A DNA stretch of 62,232 bases from Cryomorphaceae bacterium (GTDB lineage: Bacteria; Bacteroidota; Bacteroidia; Flavobacteriales; Schleiferiaceae): contig PXCF01000009.1 of assembly GCA_003566715.1 (NCBI GenBank), positions 1-62,232 of the forward strand, written 5' to 3'. The notes below the pieces were generated by a model that did no database searches, was not told where the DNA came from, and saw only the letters and a program-made list of their open reading frames with translations. Every line of letters begins with the position of its first letter. Positions within the stretch are counted from its first letter, which is position 1. Position numbers and translations under genes: made by a program. Of this stretch, positions 45,134 through 53,485 are shown piece after piece.

Positions 45134-45165
45134 CAAATATAGCGCTTAAGCGCTTTTTGTCCAAA
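45134..45165 (-). promoter_or_regulatory. paaABCD promoter
   Basis: On the minus strand, TTTG at 45165-45162, a spacer of 20 bases and TATATTTG at 45141-45134: a near-consensus Bacteroidota promoter 20 bases ahead of the paaA ATG. The spacer contains a perfect palindrome (separate entry). Confidence 0.8.
45141..45154. promoter_or_regulatory. Candidate operator: palindrome in the paa promoter spacer
   Basis: AGCGCTTAAGCGCT is a perfect 14-base palindrome placed directly between the -33 and -7 boxes of the paaA promoter, sharing its last base with the -7 box. A dimeric repressor bound here would block RNA polymerase. No regulator gene is adjacent; a PaaR/TetR-type repressor is a guess. Confidence 0.6.
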
Positions 45166-45213
45166 TAACGTTTGACGATTTAATTGGTTCACTGATTTTG
45201 TGCTAACGCAAGC

Positions 45214-45256
45214 TCAGATGGCCTTCGGCCGCCCAAGTGTGCTGTGCACGCACAGG
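45214..45256. repeat. 19-base hairpin repeats, cluster A
   Basis: Unit TCAGATGGCCTTCGGCCGC at 45214-45232, a 20-base unit with core GTGTGCTGTGCACGC at 45233-45252, then a partial unit. Each unit is a small hairpin with a three-base loop. The 321-base gene-free stretch 45114-45434 holds the paa promoter, this cluster and near 45390-45408 a short CAGACAA-type repeat; nothing else was recognised. Confidence 0.7.
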
Positions 45257-45434
45257 GCCAAGAGCTTGGGGCAGATGTCGGATGTCGTTTGTTGTGAAGG
45301 ACTTAGCGTAAGCAACAGCCACTGCTTGTTTTTTACTGTGCAAAGTCAGGTATAAAAATGAAATACTATTTATTGCGATTCGCGAAACCAGACAACAGAC
45401 AGCAGACATCCGCTATTCGTCTGTTATTTTATAT

Positions 45435-46910
45435 TTACTCCTCATAAAACGACCTTACATCCCTCGTAAACTTCTCCAGCTCACTGGGAATGCTGTACAT
45501 CATATGACCGGCATCGTAGTATTTGGTTTCGATGTTGCCTTTCAGTTCGGGTGCCAAAAACATGTGATTGATGGTGTAATCGGTGGCAAAGTATGGCGTG
45601 GCAAGATCAAACCGTCCGCTGCATACCAATACTTTGAGGTGGTTGTTTTTGTGCATGGCGCTTCTCAAGGTTTCGGCCGTGTTGATGTATTTGTTTTGAG
45701 CCTTTCCGTAGTTCCACGGACGAACATTTCCGGTGAGAATTTCGTAAGTGGTCTCGTCCCAGTGAAAATCCAATGTGCTTTTTAAGTGGCTGTTGATGGC
45801 GGCCGTATAGGCACCGAAAATGGAAAGATTATAACTGGGGTCAAAATCGTAAGAATCTCCGCCGTCGGATTTGTCACGACCTTTTACCAGTGCATCAAAT
45901 CGGCCGATCGTCAATCCTTCGTCGCGCAGTAACTCCTTGGTGAAAGTCCACGTATTAATACGAAAGTGATGGTGTCTAAGAAAGGTTTCCGACAAGCCGG
46001 TATAACTGGAAAGCGTTTTGGCCAATTCTGCCTTTTCCGCTTCGGTAAGTCCATCACCGGCGTTTAGGTATAAGGTGTATTCACCGAGAGCGAAATTTTC
46101 AACTTCCTTTAAAAAGACATCTTTGTCGGGGTAAGCCGTTTTGTCAATTTTCCCGTGGGCGTATGCTGTAGCGGCAAAAGACGGAAGAAAAAGCGCGTGC
46201 GGCAAATCATTACCTTCGTTAAAGGCCAGTGTTTGAAAATTGAGAACTGCCGAAATCAGAACGATTCCATTGAGGTACATGCCGTGGCGATCTTGAAGAT
46301 AACCGGACAGTCCTGCGGCACGGGTGGTTCCGTAACTCTCCCCGGCTAGGTACTTGGGCGATAACCAGCGGTTTTCCATGCTTACGTAGTGTCGGATAAA
46401 ATCGCCCACACTCTTAATGTCTTCGTCGTAGCCGGTAAATTCTTTTTTATCAACACCGTCATACGGCCGACTAAAACCGGTTTCTACCGGGTCTATAAAG
46501 ACCAAATCAGTTTTGTCCAGCCAAGAATAATCGTTGTCGACCACGTTGTAGGGGGGAGGTGTTGCTAAGCCATCCTCCGTCATCAATACCCGCTTTGGTC
46601 CCAAGGCGCCCATATGCAGCCATACTGAGCTTGAGCCTGGACCGCCATTAAAGACAAACGTGACGGGGCGCTTGTTTTCCTTATCCTTGTTTTCCGCTAC
46701 GTAGGCAACGTAGAAAAACTGCGCAATTTGCTCTCCCTTGTCGTTGTGAAGCGGTAGATGTGCTGCAGTGGCTGTATAGTTGATTCGCTTGCCGTTAATG
46801 GTAGATCGGTGCTCGGTGGTTGAGGACTCCGGCCAATTTCGATTGTTGTCTTGGGCTTGCAAAATTCCAAAAGAGAAAAGCGTGATGAAAACAAGAATAA
46901 TTTTGCGCAT
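45435..46910 (-). CDS. S10 family serine carboxypeptidase
   Basis: 491 residues with a signal peptide (LVFITLFSFGILQAQ). Oxyanion/substrate block FVFNGGPGSSSVWLHMGALGP, nucleophile serine in YLAGESYGTTRAAGL, catalytic aspartate in CSGRFDLATPYFA and histidine in AGHMMYS: an intact alpha/beta-hydrolase triad of the S10 family. It should release C-terminal residues from peptides in the periplasm or outside the cell. It is monocistronic. Confidence 0.92.
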   Translation of the reverse strand: MRKIILVFITLFSFGILQAQDNNRNWPESSTTEHRSTINGKRINYTATAAHLPLHNDKGEQIAQFFYVAYVAENKDKENKRPVTFVFNGGPGSSSVWLHMGALGPKRVLMTEDGLATPPPYNVVDNDYSWLDKTDLVFIDPVETGFSRPYDGVDKKEFTGYDEDIKSVGDFIRHYVSMENRWLSPKYLAGESYGTTRAAGLSGYLQDRHGMYLNGIVLISAVLNFQTLAFNEGNDLPHALFLPSFAATAYAHGKIDKTAYPDKDVFLKEVENFALGEYTLYLNAGDGLTEAEKAELAKTLSSYTGLSETFLRHHHFRINTWTFTKELLRDEGLTIGRFDALVKGRDKSDGGDSYDFDPSYNLSIFGAYTAAINSHLKSTLDFHWDETTYEILTGNVRPWNYGKAQNKYINTAETLRSAMHKNNHLKVLVCSGRFDLATPYFATDYTINHMFLAPELKGNIETKYYDAGHMMYSIPSELEKFTRDVRSFYEE

Positions 46911-47087
46911 TTTTATTATTTTTCCGCGAAAATACGTTTAAAATGGAAATGTTTCTATTCCCATTTGGTTTTCAATTTTAATCATTTCATTTTTTTAAAA
47001 ATCATTCTACCACTCTAAGTGCACTAAAAATCGTGTAATAGTATAATGTGTCATACTTTAGCACCTCAGATTCAATTTCGATAATAT

Positions 47088-48176
47088 ATGCTTTCAACGC
47101 TGCTGACGTTTACCTGGAACATGCCACAGGGCATTGAAATAGGCGCTTTTACCTTACGGTTTTACAGTTTACTGTTTGCTTTGGGATTTTTTGTTGGTTA
47201 CCTAATCATGAAACGGATCTTCCAAAAAGAGAACATTCCTATTGAATGGTTAGATTCACTGTTGACATACGTGGTCATTGCCACCATCATTGGCGCACGA
47301 CTTGGTCATGTCTTTTTCTACGAATGGGCATATTACAGTCAGCACCCCGGAGAGATACTTAAGGTGTGGGAAGGCGGCCTAGCCAGCCACGGTGCAGCCA
47401 TTGCCATCATACTCGCGCTCATTATTTTCTCCAAACGCGTGAGTAAAAAGAGTGTACTATGGGTTTTGGATAGAGCGGTTATCACCATTGCCTTAGCGGG
47501 GTGTTTTATTCGTTTGGGAAATATGGCCAACTCTGAAATATATGGTGCCAAGGCCAATTCAGCCATCGAAACGGTCTATCTCAAACCGGCGCAAAATCGA
47601 ATCATGAATACATTCCAAGGCGTTGAGGATGTTTCGTTTACCAAAACAAACGAACGCTTTGAAACAGAAGGCATCAACTACCCCGTGTACACCATGGCCG
47701 TTACCTTTGTGCCAAACGCCATAGAAGAATATGCCAAGCGCTCGGTGGATGAGCAAATTCCCAATTATTTGAGAAACATGCACATCGACAATCAAACTGT
47801 ACTCCCCAAACCGGATGCAACTTCCGAACTTATCAACGTCAATAATGCCATCGTGGCTCAAGTACAGGTACTGGGCGTACCTCGATATCCCACGCAAGTC
47901 ATTGAAGCCTTGGGATACTTGCTGATTTTTATCTTGTTGTTTACGCTTTTTAAAAAGACAAATATCCGTTTTGCGCAAGGGCGTATTTTCGGACTCTTTT
48001 TGCTGACCGTTTTTGGGTTTAGGTTTTTTGTTGAGTTCTATAAAGCCAATCAGGTGGCCTTTGAGTCTTATCTACAATTTAACATGGGACAAAACCTGAG
48101 TATTCCTCTCGTCGCCCTTGGTTTGTTTTTTATTTTTAAACCAAATCACGTCAAACCGGAAACGGTAAAGAAATAA
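47088..48176 (+). CDS. lgt: Prolipoprotein diacylglyceryl transferase
   Basis: 362 residues, longer than the roughly 290 of E. coli Lgt. Core motifs are intact: GARLGHVFFYEW, the signature EGGLASHGAAIAII with its catalytic-region histidine, and RLGNMANSEIYG. An extra hydrophilic domain of about 90 residues (AKANSAIETVYLKP to VQVLGVPRYP) is inserted in a periplasmic loop before the C-terminal PTQVIEALGY, as is common in Bacteroidota. It attaches diacylglycerol to lipobox cysteines, so it serves the lipoproteins found in this window. Confidence 0.94.
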   Translation: MLSTLLTFTWNMPQGIEIGAFTLRFYSLLFALGFFVGYLIMKRIFQKENIPIEWLDSLLTYVVIATIIGARLGHVFFYEWAYYSQHPGEILKVWEGGLASHGAAIAIILALIIFSKRVSKKSVLWVLDRAVITIALAGCFIRLGNMANSEIYGAKANSAIETVYLKPAQNRIMNTFQGVEDVSFTKTNERFETEGINYPVYTMAVTFVPNAIEEYAKRSVDEQIPNYLRNMHIDNQTVLPKPDATSELINVNNAIVAQVQVLGVPRYPTQVIEALGYLLIFILLFTLFKKTNIRFAQGRIFGLFLLTVFGFRFFVEFYKANQVAFESYLQFNMGQNLSIPLVALGLFFIFKPNHVKPETVKK

Positions 48177-48244
48177 ATTGTCCTTGTTGTGATTTAATAT
48201 ATGTGAATCCAAAAGGCTTGACTCAATTACACACGATCTATCAA

Positions 48245-48739
48245 ATGAAGACTATGAGATTATTTTTGTTGTCCTTCGCCGCCGTTTTATTTATTGGCTG
48301 CAATAATCAACAGGAAGAGGAATCGGTAAAACGCAAACGAACGGAGCCTACATTTCGCCATGATGGCCAACTGTGGATATTGGATCACATCAGTGGAGAT
48401 ACCATTTCCGAATTGCGCATAGAAATGGTTAAAAAGCGCCAAGACATCGAATACGGTATGATGTACCGTACCTTTATGGATGAGAATACCGGAATGTTGT
48501 TTTTTATGCAACAAGAACGCCCGCAAAGTTTTTACATGAAAAATACCTACGTATCACTCGATATCATTTACATCAATCGCGACAAAGAGATAGTGAGTAT
48601 TGTGGAAAGAGCCGAACCCTTAAGCGAAAAGAGCCTGCCCAGTGGAAAACCCGCCCTTTACGTACTCGAGGTCATCGGTGGGTATTCGGCGAAGTATGGC
48701 GTGAAGGCCGGAGATAAGATTGATTTTGTTGAGATTTAG
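48245..48739 (+). CDS. DUF192 family lipoprotein
   Basis: 164 residues from the ATG at 48245. The signal (MRLFLLSFAAVLFIGC) ends in a lipidated cysteine at about 19. The DUF192 domain has MMYRTFMDENTGMLFFMQQERPQSFYMKNTYVSLDIIYIN and VLEVIGGYSAKYGVKAGDKIDF. Function unknown; the small beta-barrel fold is widespread in exported proteins. An in-frame extension to 48203 lacks export features. It follows lgt by 68 bases on the same strand. Confidence 0.88.
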   Translation: MKTMRLFLLSFAAVLFIGCNNQQEEESVKRKRTEPTFRHDGQLWILDHISGDTISELRIEMVKKRQDIEYGMMYRTFMDENTGMLFFMQQERPQSFYMKNTYVSLDIIYINRDKEIVSIVERAEPLSEKSLPSGKPALYVLEVIGGYSAKYGVKAGDKIDFVEI

Positions 48740-48770
48740 TCTGGAGACTTAGGCCATCAACGCCTCAACA

Positions 48771-49409
48771 TCATGTAGGAAATATTCTTTGCAAGATCGG
48801 CGTTAATCCGCTAAAGAAAAACTCCACGGCAATTACCATCACAATCAGTCCCATAAGACGCATCATAATATTGGTGCCCGTTTCCCCGAGAATGGAGGAG
48901 ATTCTACCGGCGCCTATAAGAACGAGTAAACTCACAATACAAACGACTAATATGGCACCAATCAGCACGGCTTTCATGCCCATGCCTTGAGCGTCTTCCA
49001 TCAAGACAATGGCGTTGGTGATGGCGCCGGGACCACAAATCATGGGAATAGCCAGTGGGGTAACGGAGATGTCCCCTATATATTTTCTGGTTTGATTGTC
49101 GTCTTCAACCTTGTAGCGACCAAGCCTCGCTTGCAGCATGTCCTGACCGAGTAAGAAGAACAGAATACCACCCACCACGCGAAAACTGTCAACCGAAATA
49201 CCGAAAAAACTAAAGAGTAGCTGTCCGGTAAAAGCAAAACCAAGAAGGGCGAAAAAGGCAACAGTAATGGCTTTGGTAGCGGTTCTTTTCTGATTGCTGC
49301 GATCCAATGTCGCTGTCATCCCCATGAATACGGGCATGATCCCTAAGGGGTTCATCAACGTGAAGAAACTGGTGAGTGCGATTAAAAAAAAGTTGGTGTA
49401 TTGTTCCAA
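48771..49409 (-). CDS. MarC family integral membrane protein
   Basis: 212 residues with six membrane segments. MarC blocks: ALTSFFTLMNPLGIMPVFMGMT at the N-terminus, VGGILFFLLGQDMLQA and VTPLAIPMICGPGAITNAIVLM. The transported substrate, if any, is unknown. Same strand as and 19 bases after the proline dehydrogenase gene, so probably co-transcribed. Confidence 0.92.
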   Translation of the reverse strand: MEQYTNFFLIALTSFFTLMNPLGIMPVFMGMTATLDRSNQKRTATKAITVAFFALLGFAFTGQLLFSFFGISVDSFRVVGGILFFLLGQDMLQARLGRYKVEDDNQTRKYIGDISVTPLAIPMICGPGAITNAIVLMEDAQGMGMKAVLIGAILVVCIVSLLVLIGAGRISSILGETGTNIMMRLMGLIVMVIAVEFFFSGLTPILQRIFPT

Positions 49410-49428
49410 GATATCGATGTTTTTTCGA

Positions 49429-50643
49429 TTATGGCATTTCTTTCATCAGTGGCTTTTCCTTTTTCCTGCGTTTTAATTCTGCTTGTATCAAAGCGAGTTC
49501 TCTACCGGTTTGTCCCTTCACAGAGGTGTTCTCTTCAGCACGACGGATGAGGTAGGGAAGCACTTCTTTTACCGGGCCAAAGGGCAAATACTTAACCACG
49601 TTGTAGCCGGCATGGGCCAGGTTGAAACTCAGGTTGTCGCTCATACCGTAGAGCTGCGAAAAGTATATGCGTTCGTCGTTGGGCAACAATTCTTTGGCTT
49701 CCATGAGATCGACCAAATGTTTGGAGCTGGCTTCGTTGTGGGTCCCGGCAACCAAACTGATGTCGTTGATGTGGTCAATAATAAATTCTATTGCCTTGTC
49801 ATAATCGCGATCGGATGCTGCCTTGTCCAATTGAATAGGCGATGGATAACCCATTTCCTCGGCGCGCTCGCGTTCCTTTTCCATGTAGGCGCCGCGCACC
49901 ACTTTGATGCCTAAGAAGTATTTTTCTTTTTTTGCCCGCTCGTATAAACTTTTTAAATAATCGAGTCTGTCGTGGCGGTACATTTGTACTGTATTGTAAA
50001 TAAGTGGCTTTTCTTTGTTGAAGCGGGCCATCATTTCTTCACACAACTCATCAATCCCCCCTTGAATCCAACTCTCTTCCGCGTCGATCATAACGGGAAA
50101 TTCGTTCTTAGCCCCCGCTTCACATATGCGCATCACACGCTGCTTTACGCGCGTCCACTCTTGCTCTTCTTCGTAGGACAAACTGACGTTCTTGGATTTT
50201 TTTTCCAATAATTCATGGCGGCACAACGCTGTTACTTTAAACACCGCAAAAGGAATGGCCAGCTGCGTCTCTGCCATGCGAACCGTTTTCAGTAGCTTCG
50301 TAGTGGCCTTTTCAAATTCCTCTTCATTTTCATTGCCCTCCACGGAATAATCCAAAATGGCCTTGACGCCATATCCCTTGATCCGGTCAATGACATCGTT
50401 ACTCTCTTCAACCGTTTCTCCTCCACAGAACTGTTGAAAAACGGTAACCTTAACCAAACCTTGTAGAGGCAAGCCCCACTCGATGGCAGGAATCAACACT
50501 TTTTTACCCAAATTCACTAAACTGGGGTACCCCAGCATCTTAAACATGTAATAGGCCTTTTTCAATTCCGTATTGGAACGATAGGCAAATGCGACTTGGG
50601 TATTATCAAAATCAATATGTTGCTGATCGGTAGCTGACATCAT
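49429..50643 (-). CDS. Proline dehydrogenase family protein
   Basis: 404 residues, an FAD-dependent TIM barrel without the P5C dehydrogenase half of PutA. Evidence: GVKAILDYSVEGNENEEEF, PVMIDAEESWIQGGID, VRGAYMEKERERAEEMGYPSP (the conserved RGAY(L)xxE loop), VAGTHNEAS and QLYGMSDNLSF. It oxidises proline to pyrroline-5-carboxylate and passes electrons to the quinone pool. The protein could start at either of two adjacent ATGs. A promoter candidate lies at 50716-50687. Confidence 0.92.
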   Translation of the reverse strand: MMSATDQQHIDFDNTQVAFAYRSNTELKKAYYMFKMLGYPSLVNLGKKVLIPAIEWGLPLQGLVKVTVFQQFCGGETVEESNDVIDRIKGYGVKAILDYSVEGNENEEEFEKATTKLLKTVRMAETQLAIPFAVFKVTALCRHELLEKKSKNVSLSYEEEQEWTRVKQRVMRICEAGAKNEFPVMIDAEESWIQGGIDELCEEMMARFNKEKPLIYNTVQMYRHDRLDYLKSLYERAKKEKYFLGIKVVRGAYMEKERERAEEMGYPSPIQLDKAASDRDYDKAIEFIIDHINDISLVAGTHNEASSKHLVDLMEAKELLPNDERIYFSQLYGMSDNLSFNLAHAGYNVVKYLPFGPVKEVLPYLIRRAEENTSVKGQTGRELALIQAELKRRKKEKPLMKEMP

Positions 50644-50686
50644 CTAAGCAAAAAATAAATTAACAAGTCTCGCTGTTTATGGTGCA

Positions 50687-50716
50687 CAAATGTACACGCC
50701 ATTTTGGATGTGCAAA
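50687..50716 (-). promoter_or_regulatory. Possible promoter of proline dehydrogenase
   Basis: On the minus strand, TTTG at 50716-50713, an 18-base spacer and TACATTTG at 50694-50687, 43 bases before the ATG. The spacer is slightly short. Confidence 0.45.
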
Positions 50717-50865
50717 TTGATGTTACCGCTTTTTTATGCCAATATAACGATTTGTCAAATCATTAACGTGTTGTTCAGGTTATCGTAGATCTAGCGCATC
50801 AGCTGTATTTTTTTGGCAAATACCAAATACATGAAATGTACGCAAATTTTTTACTCGACGATTTA

Positions 50866-50873
50866 TATCTTTG
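50866..50873 (+). promoter_or_regulatory. -7 element of recF, giving a nearly leaderless mRNA
   Basis: TATCTTTG at 50866-50873 ends six bases before the recF ATG at 50880. The -33 region is T-rich without a clean TTTG. Confidence 0.5.
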
Positions 50874-50879
50874 ACCAAT

Positions 50880-51980
50880 ATGAAAGAATGGACCCTTCAA
50901 TCTCTTGAATTGCTGAATTTCAAGAGCTACCCACACGCCAATTTCGATTTTGGTGCGCGGATTAACTGCATCGTAGGACCCAATGGTGCCGGAAAGACCA
51001 ATGTGCTGGACGCCATTTATTACTTAAGCACGGGTAAGAGCTATTTTCAATCTTCAGATGCGCCCAATATCCACCATCAGCAACAGCAGATGTCCATTCA
51101 AGGTCTGTACGCCCACGATGGGGAAGAGGAGCGCATTCACATTGGCTTGGAAAAGGGGCAGCGCAAAAAAATCTACCGCAATGACGAGCTTTACAAGCGC
51201 TTGGCCGACCACGTTGGACTCATTCCTGTGGTTATGATCAGTCCGTCCGATCGCGACTTGATTGCCGAGGGGGGAGAGGTGCGACGTCGTTTTATTGACG
51301 CCACCCTTTCGCAAACCGATCCGGTCTATTTTGACCACCTTTTGCAGTACCATCAAGCGCTTAAACAACGCAATACTATGCTGCGCAATGGCATGGGTAA
51401 AGACAACTCTCTGCGGGAGATTTACGACCATCAACTGGTGGAACACGGCTTGGAAATATTCAAAAGACGCCGGGCTTTCTCCCAAACTTTTGCCGAAGAT
51501 GTGGCCAAACACTACGAGGCCATCAGCAATGGCGCCGAAACGGTGACCTTCGCGTATGCCACCAAAATAGAAGAAGACCATTATGCCGAGCAGTTAAAAG
51601 AGGCATTACCCAAGGATCTGGTCATGGAATATACCACCTTTGGCATTCACAAAGACGATCTTAAACTGAGCATGGACGGGCGACTGATTAAACGCTACGG
51701 CTCGCAAGGTCAGCAAAAGACCTATCTCATAGCCCTTAAGTTGGCGCAGTATCACTATCTGCACCAGGTCAAAGGATTCAGGCCCATTTTACTGCTCGAC
51801 GATATTTTCGATAAACTGGACGCCGAACGCGTTCACCGCATGATTGACCGCGTGAACCAAGGGGTATTTGGACAGATATTTATTACCGACACCCATCCTG
51901 AGCGTGCCCAAGCCATCGCAGAAGCCGAAGGCGTAGAGGCCAACATCATTCACGTTGAAAGACAAAACCAACCGGTATGA
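50880..51980 (+). CDS. recF: DNA replication/repair protein RecF
   Basis: 366 residues. An SMC-like ATPase that loads RecA at gaps. Walker A GPNGAGKT at 33-40, a Q/signature region with GQQKTYLIALKLAQ, and Walker B/D-loop ILLLDDIFDKLD. The ATG at 50880 is preferred to the TTG three codons earlier (50871), which lies in the promoter box. The stop overlaps the DUF721 ATG by four bases (ATGA). Confidence 0.95.
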   Translation: MKEWTLQSLELLNFKSYPHANFDFGARINCIVGPNGAGKTNVLDAIYYLSTGKSYFQSSDAPNIHHQQQQMSIQGLYAHDGEEERIHIGLEKGQRKKIYRNDELYKRLADHVGLIPVVMISPSDRDLIAEGGEVRRRFIDATLSQTDPVYFDHLLQYHQALKQRNTMLRNGMGKDNSLREIYDHQLVEHGLEIFKRRRAFSQTFAEDVAKHYEAISNGAETVTFAYATKIEEDHYAEQLKEALPKDLVMEYTTFGIHKDDLKLSMDGRLIKRYGSQGQQKTYLIALKLAQYHYLHQVKGFRPILLLDDIFDKLDAERVHRMIDRVNQGVFGQIFITDTHPERAQAIAEAEGVEANIIHVERQNQPV

Positions 51981-52261
51981 GTAACCTAAAAGGCATCGGA
52001 CAAATCGTAAAGCAAATCGTTCGCGAAAACGGATGGGAAGACAAGATGGAAAAGCAAAAGCTGTACATCGCCTGGGACGAAGTCATGGGTCCGGCCGTCG
52101 CCAGACGCACCGACAGTATCATCCTGCAAGGCCGTAAATTGGTCATCAAAATCGACTCCGCCCCATTAAAACACGAATTGACAATGCAGAGAAATAGAAT
52201 CATTGAGTTGTTGAAGGAACATACAGGAAAAGATATGGTCGACATCGTTGTTATTCGTTAA
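51977..52261 (+). CDS. DUF721 (DciA-like) protein
   Basis: 94 residues. KQIVRENGWEDKMEKQKLYIAWDEVMGPAVARRTDSIILQGRKLVIKIDSAPLKHELTMQRNRIIELL is the DUF721 core, the short version lacking the long tail of DciA. Relatives (DciA) load or activate the replicative helicase in bacteria without DnaC. It is coupled to recF by ATGA overlap, which fits a replication role. The second copy of the 128-base element starts three bases after its stop. Confidence 0.87.
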   Translation: MSNLKGIGQIVKQIVRENGWEDKMEKQKLYIAWDEVMGPAVARRTDSIILQGRKLVIKIDSAPLKHELTMQRNRIIELLKEHTGKDMVDIVVIR

Positions 52262-52264
52262 TGC

Positions 52265-52390
52265 GGTTGTCTATAAAGCCCAATAGCTGTGTTATGCTCA
52301 TCTGAAAAATGCTCATTTACTTCATGTAAACTGTGCTTTTTCCCCCGATAGCTTTGGGGTAGCGAGCCTTGCTCTCGGACTTTCTAGCCT
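52265..52390 (+). repeat. 128-base multi-hairpin intergenic element, copy 2 (after DUF721)
   Basis: Begins three bases after the DUF721 stop and aligns over its whole length with the minus-strand reading of 21294-21166. Shared blocks include GTTATGCTCA, CATTTACT, ATGTAAACT, CCCCGATAGCT, GCCTTGCT and ACTTTCTAGCCT. The outer stem (52265-52287 with 52369-52389), the central hairpin, a GC-rich hairpin at 52343-52359 and the small GCGAG/CTTGC hairpin all remain possible despite many substitutions. It fills most of the gap before aroC. Confidence 0.8.
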
Positions 52391-52435
52391 TACTAATTTA
52401 CATTGAAAGTATTTGAATACGTTTTTTAAAAAAAT

Positions 52436-53485
52436 ATGAACACATTTGGCAGGATATTAAAATTGCACACCTGGGGGGAATCCCACGGGGAGCGCATCGG
52501 TGGGGTGCTGGATGGTTTTCCCGCGGGAATCGATATTGATTTGTCGGCCGTGCAGGCGTTTTGTGATCGGCGGAAACCCGGACAAAGCGACATCAGTACG
52601 CCGCGGAAGGAACAAGACATTATCAACATCAGTTCGGGTGTATACGAAGGCAAGACCACGGGGATGCCCATTGCCTTTCATTTCGACAATGCCAATAAAA
52701 AGAGCAGCGACTACGATCATTTGAAAGATGTTTATCGTCCAGGACATGCCGATCAAACCTACGACGCCAAATACGGTCACCGCGATCATCGCGGAGGTGG
52801 ACGATCTTCGGCCAGGGAAACGGCCAATTGGGTAGCGGCTGGTGCATTGGCGCGACATATCACGCCTGAAATTAAAGCGACCGCTTGGGTCGAACAGGTG
52901 GGTGATGTTGTTATGCCCGATGTCGATGAAACACCGAAGTTCGAAGCCATTGAAGCCAACGCTCTGCGCTGTCCACACGAAGAAACTGCCAATAAGATGC
53001 GCACGTTAATCGAAGTGGTACGCGCTGAGGGCGACAGTTTGGGCGGGGTGATTCGCTGTAGAATTGAAGGCGTGCCCGCCTCGCTGGGGGAGCCCATTTT
53101 TGATAAATTACACGCCCGTCTAGGGCAAGCCATGTTGAGTATCAACGCGGTTAAGGGTTTTGCCTATGGCGCCGGATTTGCTGCCGCGGCCATGCGTGGG
53201 AGTCAGCACAACGACGTATTTGACGACCGCGGAAAGATGGTAAAAAACAACAGCGGCGGTGTTATTGGCGGGATTTCCAACGGACAAGTCATCGACTTCC
53301 GAGTGGCCTTTAAGCCCGTGGCCTCGGTGGCGGTGGAGCAGATGATGGCCAATAAAGAGGGGGGAGCCTCAAAGAAGCGCGTCACCGGTCGTCACGATCC
53401 ATGTGTGGTGCCACGCGCCGTGCCCATCGTGGAGGCAATGAGCTACCTGGTTCTGGCCGATTTTTACTTGCTGTCTAATACCTGA
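52436..53485 (+). CDS. aroC: Chorismate synthase
   Basis: 349 residues. It makes chorismate from EPSP using reduced FMN, the last step of the shikimate pathway. Signatures: HTWGESHGERIGGVLDGFPAG at the start, KYGHRDHRGGGRSSARETANWVAAGA in the middle and RHDPCVVPRAVPIVEAM at the end. Its last 22 bases overlap the convergent apbE gene. Confidence 0.96.
   Translation: MNTFGRILKLHTWGESHGERIGGVLDGFPAGIDIDLSAVQAFCDRRKPGQSDISTPRKEQDIINISSGVYEGKTTGMPIAFHFDNANKKSSDYDHLKDVYRPGHADQTYDAKYGHRDHRGGGRSSARETANWVAAGALARHITPEIKATAWVEQVGDVVMPDVDETPKFEAIEANALRCPHEETANKMRTLIEVVRAEGDSLGGVIRCRIEGVPASLGEPIFDKLHARLGQAMLSINAVKGFAYGAGFAAAAMRGSQHNDVFDDRGKMVKNNSGGVIGGISNGQVIDFRVAFKPVASVAVEQMMANKEGGASKKRVTGRHDPCVVPRAVPIVEAMSYLVLADFYLLSNT

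Noticed and set aside
45114-45164. Longer N-terminus of PaaA
   Set aside because: It would place codons over the -33 and -7 boxes and adds residues not typical of PaaA.
51054-51581. 175-codon minus-strand frame
   Set aside because: Shadow of recF.
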